Shown here in pieces: positions 1 through 7,436 of a stretch of DNA of 20,171 bases. The stretch spans positions 1 through 20,171 of the forward strand of contig CAYGUK010000074.1 of NCBI GenBank assembly GCA_964352985.1. Reading direction: 5' to 3'. Source of the DNA: CAYGUK01 sp964352985 (GTDB lineage: Bacteria; Pseudomonadota; Gammaproteobacteria; JAHCLG01). Both the position numbers and the translations under genes were made by a program. The notes under the pieces were generated by a model. It was not told the DNA's origin. It was given only the letters and a program-made list of their open reading frames with translations, and made no database searches. How positions within the stretch are numbered: the first letter of the stretch is position 1; every line of letters begins with the position of its first letter.

Positions 1-1
1 T

Positions 2-103
2 CTAGTCAACCATTCCAACTTTAAAATGCACCAAGAAAACTTAAGAAATATGTTTGATAACATTTCTGTAAATCAAAGACTAAGCCTGGATTTTATAAAA
101 TAA
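2..103 (+). CDS. Possible C-terminal tail of a truncated + strand gene
   Basis: One + strand frame is open from the window edge to a TAA at 101-103. It reads about 33 residues and ends in LSLDFIK. The other two + frames were not pursued; frame 1 stops at 22-24. The tail is polar and plausible as protein but too short to recognise. Its stop lies inside the stem-loop at 88-127, where a convergent gene end would be expected. It could equally be chance open sequence in AT-rich DNA. The sequence left of the window would decide. Confidence 0.3.
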   Translation, partial: LVNHSNFKMHQENLRNMFDNISVNQRLSLDFIK

Positions 104-127
104 GTAGAATCCCATTTTATAAAATCC
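88..127. terminator. 14-bp perfect inverted repeat between convergent gene ends
   Basis: GGATTTTATAAAAT at 88-101 is exactly repeated in inverse at 114-127, with a 12-base loop. Each arm holds the 12-bp palindrome ATTTTATAAAAT, so the arms are also direct repeats of each other. It lies 18 bases past the stop of the minus-strand phospholipase-like gene and covers the stop of the possible + strand tail. That position fits a bidirectional terminator. The stem is nearly all A/T and lacks a clean T-tract on either side, so termination is inferred, not shown. Confidence 0.4.
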
Positions 128-145
128 GAGACTTTGCCATTCAAC

Positions 146-1552
146 TTAATTACTATTGGCTACCCAAGCTTGACCATTGTTAATATAGTTTAACCAGATA
201 CGATCAAAACCATTTGCTTTAAGTGATAACTGATACATTTGCGATCCATTTACTGGCATAGCAAAATGATAATCCAATCCTAATTTTTTACAAACACTAT
301 TTGCTGCTGCAAAAGTTGAGTAAACACCTGGCATCACTTGCCATTGCTGATTGGCATTATCAAAACAAGCCAGTCCATCTTTTTTTCCATAGACATGACA
401 AGCAACATTAACAATCCCATGTTTAGTTGGATCGAAAACACTGCACTGACCATCGCCTAGAGGATAGGATTGTGCCCAACTCCAAATATATGCTAATAAT
501 CGCGCATCTCGAGGGGCAAGCATATCAACATTGGGTTCATTAATCGGGCAATGCATTTCTTGTTGCAAATCCTTCACGCTAACTGGATAGGCTTTACCAT
601 CAGCAAGCGCATCGAACCAAGCTTGATCACCAAAAAAACGCCACATGGATAAATGATTTTTATCACCTTTAAAAGTCGTAGACGTACCACAATCAGGATA
701 GGGTCTAAAATCATCTATTTTGGCATCTAACGGATCTTCTAAATTACCTTCACTACTTGAAAAAACTAAAGGTGGTGTTGTTGGAAACGATCCTTTGGTG
801 ACAACGATAATATTTTTACCGGCTTGTAACACATCGTTTTTAGTTAAAATAGTGGTCGGTAATTGATATAACGGAATCACATGGTGCAATTTATTTTCTA
901 ACGTTTCAGCCATTGTAGGCGTGTAAATTTTATCACCCAAATATTCATTTAATTCGTTATACGCTTCACTATAGTGGCCATCGATATGTTGCTCTAAATA
1001 AACAATTAAAACTTGATTTTTATTTTGTGGTTGATTTAACCAATCTCGAATTTCTTGCAACCCTTCACGAAAGCGTCTATCGAAATGCGAGCACCCAAAA
1101 TGCTGTAGTTTTCCGACAGTTGTCGCGTGACAAAGTAAAATATGATCTTTGAAATCAGTCCATGATTGATACCAATGTAAATCTAATTCAATTAATCTTG
1201 CACCTTCATTTAATTGATCTGTTATTGAAAGTAATTGATTTGGTGCAATATATCTCACAGGATTTGCATAAGCTAAGGCATTATAAGAATTATGTGTCCC
1301 AAAAAATGTCGCATCCTTTAAAGGAACATTTAAGTCGATATTTTCTTGTAATGGTAAAACTTTTTCAACCCACGCATAAGTTTGTGGATCAAGCGGCGGT
1401 GTTTTAGCAAGATTAGTATAAATTTTATTTAATGTTGTTTCAGGAATCGATTTATTTGCTGTTTGATTAATTAAATTTTTATAAAAAATATCTGCTGTTG
1501 CAAATGAATGAATTGAAAAAAGAAAAAAAAGACAGCCGAGTAATTTTTTCAA
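146..1552 (-). CDS. Secreted PI-PLC-like phosphodiesterase
   Basis: This 468-residue protein starts with a signal peptide (KK, then a hydrophobic stretch to about residue 20, LFFLFSIHSFATA), so it should be exported. Residues 80-195 resemble the catalytic half of the PLC-like phosphodiesterase TIM barrel: ATFFGTHNSY (81-90, His87), ELDLHW (122-127, acidic metal-ligand type), LLCHA (139-143, His142) and VLIVYLEQH (181-189). The two histidines fit the general acid/base pair of PI-PLC enzymes. The C-terminal third (about 350-468) is cysteine-containing and not recognised; it may bind substrate or be specific to this group. The start is TTG, chosen because AAGGAG lies seven bases upstream and the signal peptide begins there. 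The gene appears monocistronic, converging on 88-127. Phosphoinositide versus other phosphodiester substrate cannot be told from sequence. Family assignment is fairly sure; a host-directed role is only a guess. Confidence 0.75.
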   Translation of the reverse strand: MKKLLGCLFFLFSIHSFATADIFYKNLINQTANKSIPETTLNKIYTNLAKTPPLDPQTYAWVEKVLPLQENIDLNVPLKDATFFGTHNSYNALAYANPVRYIAPNQLLSITDQLNEGARLIELDLHWYQSWTDFKDHILLCHATTVGKLQHFGCSHFDRRFREGLQEIRDWLNQPQNKNQVLIVYLEQHIDGHYSEAYNELNEYLGDKIYTPTMAETLENKLHHVIPLYQLPTTILTKNDVLQAGKNIIVVTKGSFPTTPPLVFSSSEGNLEDPLDAKIDDFRPYPDCGTSTTFKGDKNHLSMWRFFGDQAWFDALADGKAYPVSVKDLQQEMHCPINEPNVDMLAPRDARLLAYIWSWAQSYPLGDGQCSVFDPTKHGIVNVACHVYGKKDGLACFDNANQQWQVMPGVYSTFAAANSVCKKLGLDYHFAMPVNGSQMYQLSLKANGFDRIWLNYINNGQAWVANSN

Positions 1553-1559
1553 AGGAATA

Positions 1560-1565
1560 CTCCTT
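1560..1565 (-). promoter_or_regulatory. Shine-Dalgarno AAGGAG fixing a TTG start
   Basis: Read on the minus strand, AAGGAG stands seven bases before the TTG at 1550-1552. This near-perfect site, followed directly by a signal-peptide start (KKLLG), supports TTG rather than a downstream ATG as the initiator of the phospholipase-like gene. Confidence 0.7.
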
Positions 1566-1591
1566 AGTTATTATCGCTCAAGGAAGTACTA

Positions 1592-1600
1592 ATTTTAGCA
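1592..1600 (-). promoter_or_regulatory. Possible extended -10 promoter of the phospholipase-like gene
   Basis: On the minus strand the sequence TGCTAAAAT gives an extended -10 (TGn + TAAAAT) about 40 bases before the TTG start. No good -35 is visible at 16-18 bases, which is tolerated by extended -10 promoters. The surrounding 1566-1724 spacer is AT-rich, so chance matches are common. Confidence 0.3.
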
Positions 1601-1724
1601 TATGAATTTTTATAAATCTTTTTTTAATAATTAATTTTATTTATTGTTAGAATTGATTTTGTAAATTTAAGATATATTAACTCAAATTATCTGCTTTTTT
1701 TCTGAATAAAATTGGGGGTTAGTT

Positions 1725-1982
1725 TTAATCACTTTTTCTGACACTAAACGTTGAGTAATGTATAAACCAATACATGAAAAAAACCATCACGCCACCAACA
1801 AGTGTCGCAAAAGCCCACACAAATCCATTGACCAAAACAGGACGCCGACCTATTTTTTGCATTTGACCGGTATCTCTTGCCACTGCGCCACTAAAAATTA
1901 AATGTAATATCGCAGTGATAATAATTAACATTAATCGAATTGATTCCATTTCATGATGAAAACTTTGCAAAAATGTGCCCAC
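1725..1982 (-). CDS. Small two-helix inner-membrane protein, function unknown
   Basis: This is a short hydrophobic protein of 85 residues from the chosen start. Two membrane segments are visible, LMLIIITAILHLIFSGAVA and GFVWAFATLVGGVMVFFMYW, joined by a basic loop (ARDTGQMQKIGRRP) that should face the cytoplasm by the positive-inside rule. I chose the GTG at 1980-1982 because GGAG sits six bases before it. The open frame continues four codons upstream to a TTG at 1992-1994, which has no usable Shine-Dalgarno. It is divergent from gshA with about 140 bases between starts. I do not recognise a family; the length, loop and helices suggest a conserved small membrane protein rather than a chance ORF. 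Confidence 0.6.
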   Translation of the reverse strand: MGTFLQSFHHEMESIRLMLIIITAILHLIFSGAVARDTGQMQKIGRRPVLVNGFVWAFATLVGGVMVFFMYWFIHYSTFSVRKSD

Positions 1983-1988
1983 GATATG

Positions 1989-1992
1989 CTCC
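1989..1992 (-). promoter_or_regulatory. Shine-Dalgarno GGAG favouring a GTG start
   Basis: GGAG on the minus strand is six bases from the GTG at 1980-1982. The upstream TTG of the same frame overlaps this motif and has no site of its own, so GTG is the better start for the small membrane protein. Confidence 0.5.
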
Positions 1993-2050
1993 AAGCATCT
2001 GAATTACAAACCATTATAATGTTTGAATAGTTTGGTGTAAAATGGCTCGG

Positions 2051-2078
2051 TTGTCAGCGCTTTATAATTTAATGTTAT
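2051..2078 (+). promoter_or_regulatory. Possible gshAB promoter
   Basis: TTGTCA (2051-2056, five of six to the -35 consensus) is followed after 16 bases by TGTTAT (2073-2078, four of six to -10). Transcription would begin about 40 bases before the gshA ATG. A perfect TATAAT at 2063-2068 lies in the same stretch but has no -35 at a proper distance. The choice between them is uncertain. Confidence 0.25.
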
Positions 2079-2123
2079 GCGTCCACATCAAATTAGAAAA
2101 CTTTTAAAGAGGCGAAAAAATTA

Positions 2124-3428
2124 ATGGTCACTGTTAGTAATATACAAATTCCCAATGTCCAACCAGAACTCAGCGGTCCTCTTAGACTACTCGAAAAACA
2201 CATTAGTCAAAATCAAACGGGCATTGAAAATTGGTTTCGTTGTCAATGGCGTAAAACACCACCCTTGATTACAAGTTCCGTTGATTTACGTAATGCGGGT
2301 TTTAAAATCGCACCTATCGATACAAATTTATTTCCTGCAGGATATAACAACTTAAATCGAGATTTTCTACCGCTTAGTATCCAAGCTGCGCAAGCCGCAT
2401 TAGAAAATGCCTGTCCAAATACAACCAGTATTTTAATTATTCCTGAAAATCACACGCGAAATTATTTTTATTTTGAGAGCATTGCCAATTTACAAGAAAT
2501 CATGCAAAAAGCTGGTTTTATTACACATATTGGCACACTTAATCCAGAAATCACTGAAGCCAAATCGTTTGATTTAAAATCTGGAAGAACTATTACACTG
2601 AATCCCATTACTCGTGTAAAGAATAAAATTCAAATTGATGGTTTTCAGCCATGTCTTATTTTATTAAACAATGATTTATCTGATGGTATTCCGGAAATAT
2701 TACAAAATCTGGATCAAAAAATTCGCCCCCCACTTCATTTGGGATGGAGTAAGCGTTTAAAATCAACTCATTTTTCATATTATGACGATGTGGTCAATGA
2801 ATTTGCTGAACTCATTGATATTGATCCTTGGTTAATTAACCCTTTGTTTCGTAATTGTGGTGAAGTTAATTTTAATGCCATTGATGGTGAAGAATGTCTT
2901 GTCAAAAATGTGGAACTTTTATTACAACAAATTAAACGCAAATACGAACAATATGATATTAATCAAAAACCATTTGTTGTTGTAAAAGCTGATGCTGGCA
3001 CTTACGGTATGGGTGTCATGATGGTCGATGATGCTGAACAATTATTAAGATTAAATCGCAAACAACGATCAACTATGTCAACCAGTAAGGGCAAACAACA
3101 TGTCACAAAAGTAATTATGCAAGAAGGTGTTTTTACATTTGAAACGTGGGGTGAAAATCATGCCAGTGCCGAACCTGTTGTTTATATGTTAGGTCAACAT
3201 GTTATCGGTGGTTTTTATCGCGTTCATGCGAAAAGAAGCAGTAATGAAAATTTAAATTCCCCGGGGGCGCATTTTGAACCATTGGCTTTTGCTGAGTGTT
3301 GTAATAATCCTAAACGATGTGAACAAGATAATTCATCACAAAATCGATTTTACACTTATGGTGTTATTGCACGACTTGCACTTGCTGCTGCTGCGAGAGA
3401 ATTAAAGGCGATTGAAAATGAATCGTAA
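2124..3428 (+). CDS. gshA: Glutamate-cysteine ligase, GshA of the Acidithiobacillus type
   Basis: The enzyme joins L-glutamate and L-cysteine using ATP, the first and usually limiting step of glutathione synthesis in the cytoplasm. The 434-residue length and sequence fit the GshA family typified by Acidithiobacillus and found in Legionella and Coxiella, which is unrelated in overall sequence to E. coli GshA. Visible conserved blocks are SSVDLRNAGFKIAPID (51-66), NLFPAGYNNL (68-77), VVVKADAGTYGMGVM (285-299, a glycine-rich ATP-grasp-like loop) and VIGGFYRVH (360-368). The ATG start has AGAGG 11 bases upstream. gshB follows and overlaps the end by 11 bases, so both steps of the pathway are made from one message. 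The assignment is strong because family pattern, length and gene neighbour agree. Confidence 0.93.
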   Translation: MVTVSNIQIPNVQPELSGPLRLLEKHISQNQTGIENWFRCQWRKTPPLITSSVDLRNAGFKIAPIDTNLFPAGYNNLNRDFLPLSIQAAQAALENACPNTTSILIIPENHTRNYFYFESIANLQEIMQKAGFITHIGTLNPEITEAKSFDLKSGRTITLNPITRVKNKIQIDGFQPCLILLNNDLSDGIPEILQNLDQKIRPPLHLGWSKRLKSTHFSYYDDVVNEFAELIDIDPWLINPLFRNCGEVNFNAIDGEECLVKNVELLLQQIKRKYEQYDINQKPFVVVKADAGTYGMGVMMVDDAEQLLRLNRKQRSTMSTSKGKQHVTKVIMQEGVFTFETWGENHASAEPVVYMLGQHVIGGFYRVHAKRSSNENLNSPGAHFEPLAFAECCNNPKRCEQDNSSQNRFYTYGVIARLALAAAARELKAIENES

Positions 3429-4353
3429 AAAACTTGCCATTATTATGGATCCTATTTTAAAAATTAATCCGAAAAAGGATACTAGCCTTGTTATGTTACT
3501 TGCCGCACAAGCGAGAGAATATGATTTATATTTTTTTGAACCGCACACTTGCTATGTGATAAATGATCAGGTGCGAGCAAATGGTCATCAAATTACTGTC
3601 TTTGATGATTTACATCATTGGGTGGATTTACAACATGAAGAATCTTATTGTTTAAATGATTTTGATGTAGTACTGGTGCGGAAAGATCCGCCATTCAATA
3701 TGGAATATATTTATTTAACTTATATGTTAGATATTCTAAAGCAAAAAAATATTAAAATCGTCAATGACCCTCAAGGCTTACGTAACGCCAACGAAAAATG
3801 TTTTATCACGCGCTTCCCAAATTGTATTCCAAAAACATTGATTAGTGCCAATATGAAACAGCTACATGCATTCTGTGAAAGTGAAAAAGATATTATTGTC
3901 AAACCATTAGATGGAATGGGTGGTAAAGAAATCTTTCGCATAAAACATGATGATGTTAATAGATACGCATTAATTGAAGCCATGACACAACAAAATCAAC
4001 GCACAATCATGGCACAGAAGTTTATTCCCGAAGTCAGTGATGGCGATAAACGCATATTATTAATTAAAGGAGAACCCATTCCTTATAGTTATAAAAGGAT
4101 GCCAGGCCTAGATAAAACACGGGCAAATCTCGCTGCAGGTGGTCATGGTGAAGGTCAACCGTTAACAAAAAGAGATTTATGGATTTGCCAGCAATTAAAA
4201 GATACGCTTATTCAACAAGGATTAATTTTTACTGGTATCGATGTGATTGGAGATTATCTAACAGAAATTAACGTCACAAGTCCAACTTGTGCAAGAGAAT
4301 TAAATACGGCCTTTAATTTAGATATTGGTGGAAAATTTTTGGATGCAATTTAA
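3418..4353 (+). CDS. gshB: Glutathione synthetase
   Basis: It adds glycine to gamma-glutamylcysteine with ATP, the second step of glutathione synthesis. The protein is 311 residues, the usual GshB length. From the N terminus: the substrate-domain block VLVRKDPPFNMEYIYLTYML (86-105), the ATP-grasp loop VKPLDGMGGKEIF (161-173), GDKRILLI (209-216), AAGGHGE (239-245) and the metal-binding end GIDVIGDYLTEINVTSPT (273-290). I start it at the ATG at 3418, since AAAGG lies nine bases before; a TTG two codons earlier leaves only three bases and is unlikely. The start lies inside the last codons of gshA in another frame, so translation is probably coupled. The gene ends 34 bases before the convergent fusion enzyme; no clear terminator was found between them. 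Confidence 0.95.
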   Translation: MNRKKLAIIMDPILKINPKKDTSLVMLLAAQAREYDLYFFEPHTCYVINDQVRANGHQITVFDDLHHWVDLQHEESYCLNDFDVVLVRKDPPFNMEYIYLTYMLDILKQKNIKIVNDPQGLRNANEKCFITRFPNCIPKTLISANMKQLHAFCESEKDIIVKPLDGMGGKEIFRIKHDDVNRYALIEAMTQQNQRTIMAQKFIPEVSDGDKRILLIKGEPIPYSYKRMPGLDKTRANLAAGGHGEGQPLTKRDLWICQQLKDTLIQQGLIFTGIDVIGDYLTEINVTSPTCARELNTAFNLDIGGKFLDAI

Positions 4354-4387
4354 TTAATTCAAAACTAAATCTTGAGTCGGTTAGATT

Positions 4388-5953
4388 TTATTGATCATTA
4401 AATTCATTTTGATTACGCCAAAATACTTTATATAGATCATGTCTTCTATCTTTTAGATTTAGCACTGTCCCATTCACTCGTGATATTTCCAACGTTTTTA
4501 AACTTAAATCAGCAAATGAGACCATTTCAACATTCGGGGTCGTATCTGCAGCAACACCATCACGCGAAAACGGAAAGTCACAAGGTGTTAAAATACAACT
4601 TTGGGCGTATTGGATATCCATATTTTCAACGTTTGGTAAATTCCCAACGTTACCTGCCATCGCAACATAGCATTGGTTTTCGACCGCTCGCGCTTGCGCA
4701 CAGTAACGAACTCTTAAATAACTTTGTCTTTCATCCGTGCAAAATGGCACAAATAATATTTTCGCGCCTTGATTGATTAAATGTCTTGCGAGCTCAGGAA
4801 ATTCTGAATCATAACAAATGAGCACACCAATCGGACCACAGTCAGTGATGATGGGAGCTAGTTCATTACCCCCTTTGATGTTCCACCAATATCGCTCATT
4901 GGGTGTGGGATGAATTTTAACTTGAGATTGTATAGATCCATCTCTTAAAAAAACATAACAAATATTATAAATATCATTTCCGATTTTTGATGGATGAGAA
5001 CCGCCAATAATATTAATATTGTAATTTATCGCTAAATTTTTCATGAGCGTTTTAAATTCTTCAGTATATTGATTTAAAGTCGCAATCGATTCTTCTGGTT
5101 TTAATTTCTTATTTTCAATCGACAATAACTGCAATGTAAATAATTCTGGAAATAACACAAAATCACTATAATAGTCTGCAACAACATCAACAAAATATTC
5201 AACATATTGCGCAAATTCTGCAAACGATTTAACCGAGCGTTGGCAATATTGAATACAAGCTATACGAATCGAATCGACGGAACGTCCTCGAGGTTTTCTA
5301 GCACCCGTGTCATCTAATACAATACGATCGTGGTTATGCCAAATTAAATGACTGGCATAACCTAAAGACTCTTTATCATAAGGTAAATAATTTTTTAATA
5401 CGCCGATACATGTAAAGCCATTTCGCAGTTGAAAAGATAAAGTCGGGTCTTTAATTTCTTTTTTTGTCACCGCATCAATATAAGCTTGTGCGGTCTGAAA
5501 TTTTTTAACCCTTTTGGCAAATCCTGGGATTCGACCACCACAAATAATGCCTTTTAAATTTTCTTCTTTACATATTTTTTGTCTTGCTTTGTATAATCGG
5601 TTTCCGATACGTAGACCTTGATATGCAGGATCAACACAAACTTCCATAGCATAAAGATAATCACCATCTTCTTCATGAAGTGAGGCATACCCTTGCCCAG
5701 TAATAGAATCCCAAGTATGAGGTTCTAACGCTGCTTCACCATCAATTTTGAACGTAGCACAATAACCAACAATGTTACCATCATATTCTGCAACTAATTG
5801 TCCTTTAGGATAATGATTGATATGGCTCCTAAGCGCATCACGAGAATAGGATGAGATATTAATATAAACACGTGCGACTAAATCACGAATATTGTTAATA
5901 TCTTCATACGTTGCTAGGCGTACTTGTAAATGCGGTTTGCTAATTGGTGCCAT
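4388..5953 (-). CDS. GNAT acetyltransferase-nitrilase fusion enzyme
   Basis: Two enzyme domains share one 521-residue chain. Residues about 8-190 form a GNAT N-acetyltransferase (MEVCVDPAYQGLRIGNRLY, 103-121, carries the acetyl-CoA loop, with Arg where the usual first Gly stands). Residues about 228-510 form a carbon-nitrogen hydrolase with the full Glu-Lys-Cys triad: Glu270 in LFPELF, Lys346 in VKIHPTPNERYWW and Cys380 in LICYDSEFPE. The same order is known in the YhcX-type family of bacilli and many proteobacteria, whose substrate is not established to my knowledge. I start at the ATG at 5951-5953, where the GNAT fold begins; the frame extends 23 codons to a TTG, but those residues look non-homologous and neither start has a strong Shine-Dalgarno. 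It is divergent from the SDR gene and convergent with gshB. Domain calls are firm; the reaction is open. Confidence 0.88.
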   Translation of the reverse strand: MAPISKPHLQVRLATYEDINNIRDLVARVYINISSYSRDALRSHINHYPKGQLVAEYDGNIVGYCATFKIDGEAALEPHTWDSITGQGYASLHEEDGDYLYAMEVCVDPAYQGLRIGNRLYKARQKICKEENLKGIICGGRIPGFAKRVKKFQTAQAYIDAVTKKEIKDPTLSFQLRNGFTCIGVLKNYLPYDKESLGYASHLIWHNHDRIVLDDTGARKPRGRSVDSIRIACIQYCQRSVKSFAEFAQYVEYFVDVVADYYSDFVLFPELFTLQLLSIENKKLKPEESIATLNQYTEEFKTLMKNLAINYNINIIGGSHPSKIGNDIYNICYVFLRDGSIQSQVKIHPTPNERYWWNIKGGNELAPIITDCGPIGVLICYDSEFPELARHLINQGAKILFVPFCTDERQSYLRVRYCAQARAVENQCYVAMAGNVGNLPNVENMDIQYAQSCILTPCDFPFSRDGVAADTTPNVEMVSFADLSLKTLEISRVNGTVLNLKDRRHDLYKVFWRNQNEFNDQ

Positions 5954-6028
5954 GATTAAATACTGCTTTTTCAGGGAGTAAGTATGTGTTTTATAACAAT
6001 ACAAAAATGAATTGTCTATCAAATTTAT

Positions 6029-6058
6029 TATTTACTATTAACAACAATATAGTAAATA
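6029..6058. promoter_or_regulatory. 10-bp inverted repeat, candidate operator
   Basis: TATTTACTAT (6029-6038) and ATAGTAAATA (6049-6058) are perfect inverse copies around a 10-base spacer. The half-site centres are 20 bases apart, about two helical turns, as expected for a dimeric regulator on one DNA face. It stands between the GNAT-nitrilase and SDR genes, which diverge, so it could control one or both. Low base complexity makes a chance origin possible. Confidence 0.35.
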
Positions 6059-6106
6059 CCTTTAAATCCCAACGGATGCTACCCTTTTAAAAAGACCTAA
6101 ATTAAA

Positions 6107-6126
6107 TATAATTATTTAAATATAAT
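6107..6126 (+). promoter_or_regulatory. Possible -10 elements of the SDR gene
   Basis: Two exact TATAAT hexamers occur at 6107-6112 and 6121-6126, 29 to 48 bases before the SDR start. No convincing -35 accompanies either, and the region is almost pure A/T, so this is weak evidence. Confidence 0.25.
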
Positions 6127-6154
6127 AAATATAAGTAAAATAAAAAGGCTTAAA

Positions 6155-6997
6155 ATGAAAAAAATCATATTATTAACTGGCGCTTCTTCAGGACTTGGAT
6201 TACACACTTCAATTGCTCTAGCCAAACAAAATTACAAAGTCTACGCTGCTGTGCGTTCTCCAAAACGGAGTACTGAACTTTTATCAGTAATTAAACAAAA
6301 TGTTCAGCATATTAATCTATTGCAACTTGATGTCACCGATATGTCGAGTATAGAACACGCAGTCTCCCATATCATCGCCACAGAAGGAAAAATAGATGTA
6401 TTAATTAATAACGCAGGAGTTGGGTTTCGCAAATCAATCGAACAAGCAAACATTAATGAAATACAAGATATATTGAATATTAATTTACTGGGTACCATAC
6501 GCTGTTGCCAAGCGGTGTTACCACATATGCGACAAGCTAAAAATGGTCACATCATTAATATTTCTTCCATAGGTGGTTTAGTTGGACAACCATTTAATGA
6601 AATTTATTGCGCCAGTAAATTTGCAGTAGAAGGCTTAACAGAATCCATGGCCAGTTATATTCAACCTGCATTTAATATTAAATTCACCTTGGTTGAACCA
6701 GGAGGCATGGCCACAAGCTTTTTTAATACAAATCAAGTCGATGATAATGCGGTTATTGATGAATATAGTGAATTATACAAAAAATATCGTGCAAATCAAC
6801 AATCTCGCACCAGAGCATTTCAATCTGCAGAAGATGTCGCTAAAATTATTGTAAATGTTATTCAAGATTCAGAACCACCATTAAGAATTCGCACATCATT
6901 AAATGCTGAACAAATATGTGAACTAAAGACATTGGCTGACCCAACTGGTACTATTTTACGAGATAAAATTGCCAGTCGAATTAAAGTAAACACTTAA
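6155..6997 (+). CDS. Short-chain dehydrogenase/reductase (classical SDR)
   Basis: A 280-residue NAD(P)-dependent oxidoreductase with every classical SDR mark: the dinucleotide loop TGASSGLG (8-15), NNAG (85-88), Asn110, and the catalytic Ser138, Tyr151 and Lys155 in YCASK, then PGG (182-184). Arg34 after the second strand (YAAVRS) hints at NADPH over NADH. The longer C-terminal part (190-280) and the motif GGMATSFFN resemble SDRs acting on alcohols or ketones of lipids or small metabolites, but the substrate cannot be named. The ATG has AAAAAGG six bases before it. It is followed, after 59 bases on the same strand, by a small NTF2/SnoaL-like protein. SDR and SnoaL-like genes often sit together, so they may be co-expressed. 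It diverges from the GNAT-nitrilase gene. Confidence 0.9.
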   Translation: MKKIILLTGASSGLGLHTSIALAKQNYKVYAAVRSPKRSTELLSVIKQNVQHINLLQLDVTDMSSIEHAVSHIIATEGKIDVLINNAGVGFRKSIEQANINEIQDILNINLLGTIRCCQAVLPHMRQAKNGHIINISSIGGLVGQPFNEIYCASKFAVEGLTESMASYIQPAFNIKFTLVEPGGMATSFFNTNQVDDNAVIDEYSELYKKYRANQQSRTRAFQSAEDVAKIIVNVIQDSEPPLRIRTSLNAEQICELKTLADPTGTILRDKIASRIKVNT

Positions 6998-7056
6998 AAT
7001 ATAAAACTTAGTGAACAACTGTAGAAAAAATTTTACATGAATAGGTAATCTATAAA

Positions 7057-7434
7057 ATGGACAACAACTTGCTAACTATTAAAAGTTTATTAACTTACTA
7101 CGCAGATAATTTAAATATTGATCATCCTATTACAATTGATGAAATCAACCCATTTTTTGCAGATAAAATTTCCGTTAAAGCAAATGCAAAACATTATCAA
7201 CCTACATTAGCAGAATATTGTGATTCTCTGAATTTGATTCGATTGAGCATGAAAAAAATATCTTATGATATTGAAGAATTTATTTTAGCGCCTAAGGCTA
7301 TCACCGTACAAATGAAGAGTATTATTTTGCGACAAAATGAAATATTAAACCACGCTGACATTTTATTATTGGTTAAATTTGATATCCATCATAAAATTGT
7401 ATTATGGAATGAAAAATATATAACTCTAGATTAA
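7057..7434 (+). CDS. Small NTF2/SnoaL-like protein
   Basis: The 125-residue protein has no signal peptide or membrane segment. Its pattern (an N-terminal helix, then NPFFADKISVKANAKHY, a polar helix, and three hydrophobic strands ending DILLLVKFDIHHKIVLWNEKYITL) suggests an NTF2-like cone fold as in SnoaL-like proteins. This is an inference from secondary-structure pattern, not from catalytic residues. Such proteins can be enzymes, ligand-binding proteins or inactive partners. It lies just after the SDR gene on the same strand, and its stop is only two bases from the stop of the convergent LuxR-type gene, so the two messages must overlap at their 3' ends. No terminator is visible. That it is a real gene is likely, since the frame fills the gap exactly and the composition is protein-like. 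Confidence 0.6.
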   Translation: MDNNLLTIKSLLTYYADNLNIDHPITIDEINPFFADKISVKANAKHYQPTLAEYCDSLNLIRLSMKKISYDIEEFILAPKAITVQMKSIILRQNEILNHADILLLVKFDIHHKIVLWNEKYITLD

Positions 7435-7436
7435 AT

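Noticed and set aside
1162..1407. An 81-codon + strand frame opposite the phospholipase-like gene
   Set aside because: It covers the conserved catalytic region of the minus-strand gene and shows no protein pattern of its own.
2063..2068. TATAAT as the main -10 of gshAB
   Set aside because: No -35 at 15-19 bases upstream; kept only as an alternative to the pair at 2051-2078.
3412..3417. TTG two codons before the gshB ATG as its start
   Set aside because: Only three bases separate it from AAAGG, whereas the ATG at 3418 has nine bases and matches the usual GshB N terminus.
4354..4387. A terminator between gshB and the GNAT-nitrilase gene
   Set aside because: Only a four-base CTAA/TTAG match with no T-tract could be found in the 34-base gap.
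5954..6022. A 23-residue N-terminal extension of the GNAT-nitrilase protein from a TTG
   Set aside because: No Shine-Dalgarno, and the GNAT fold begins just after the ATG at 5951-5953.
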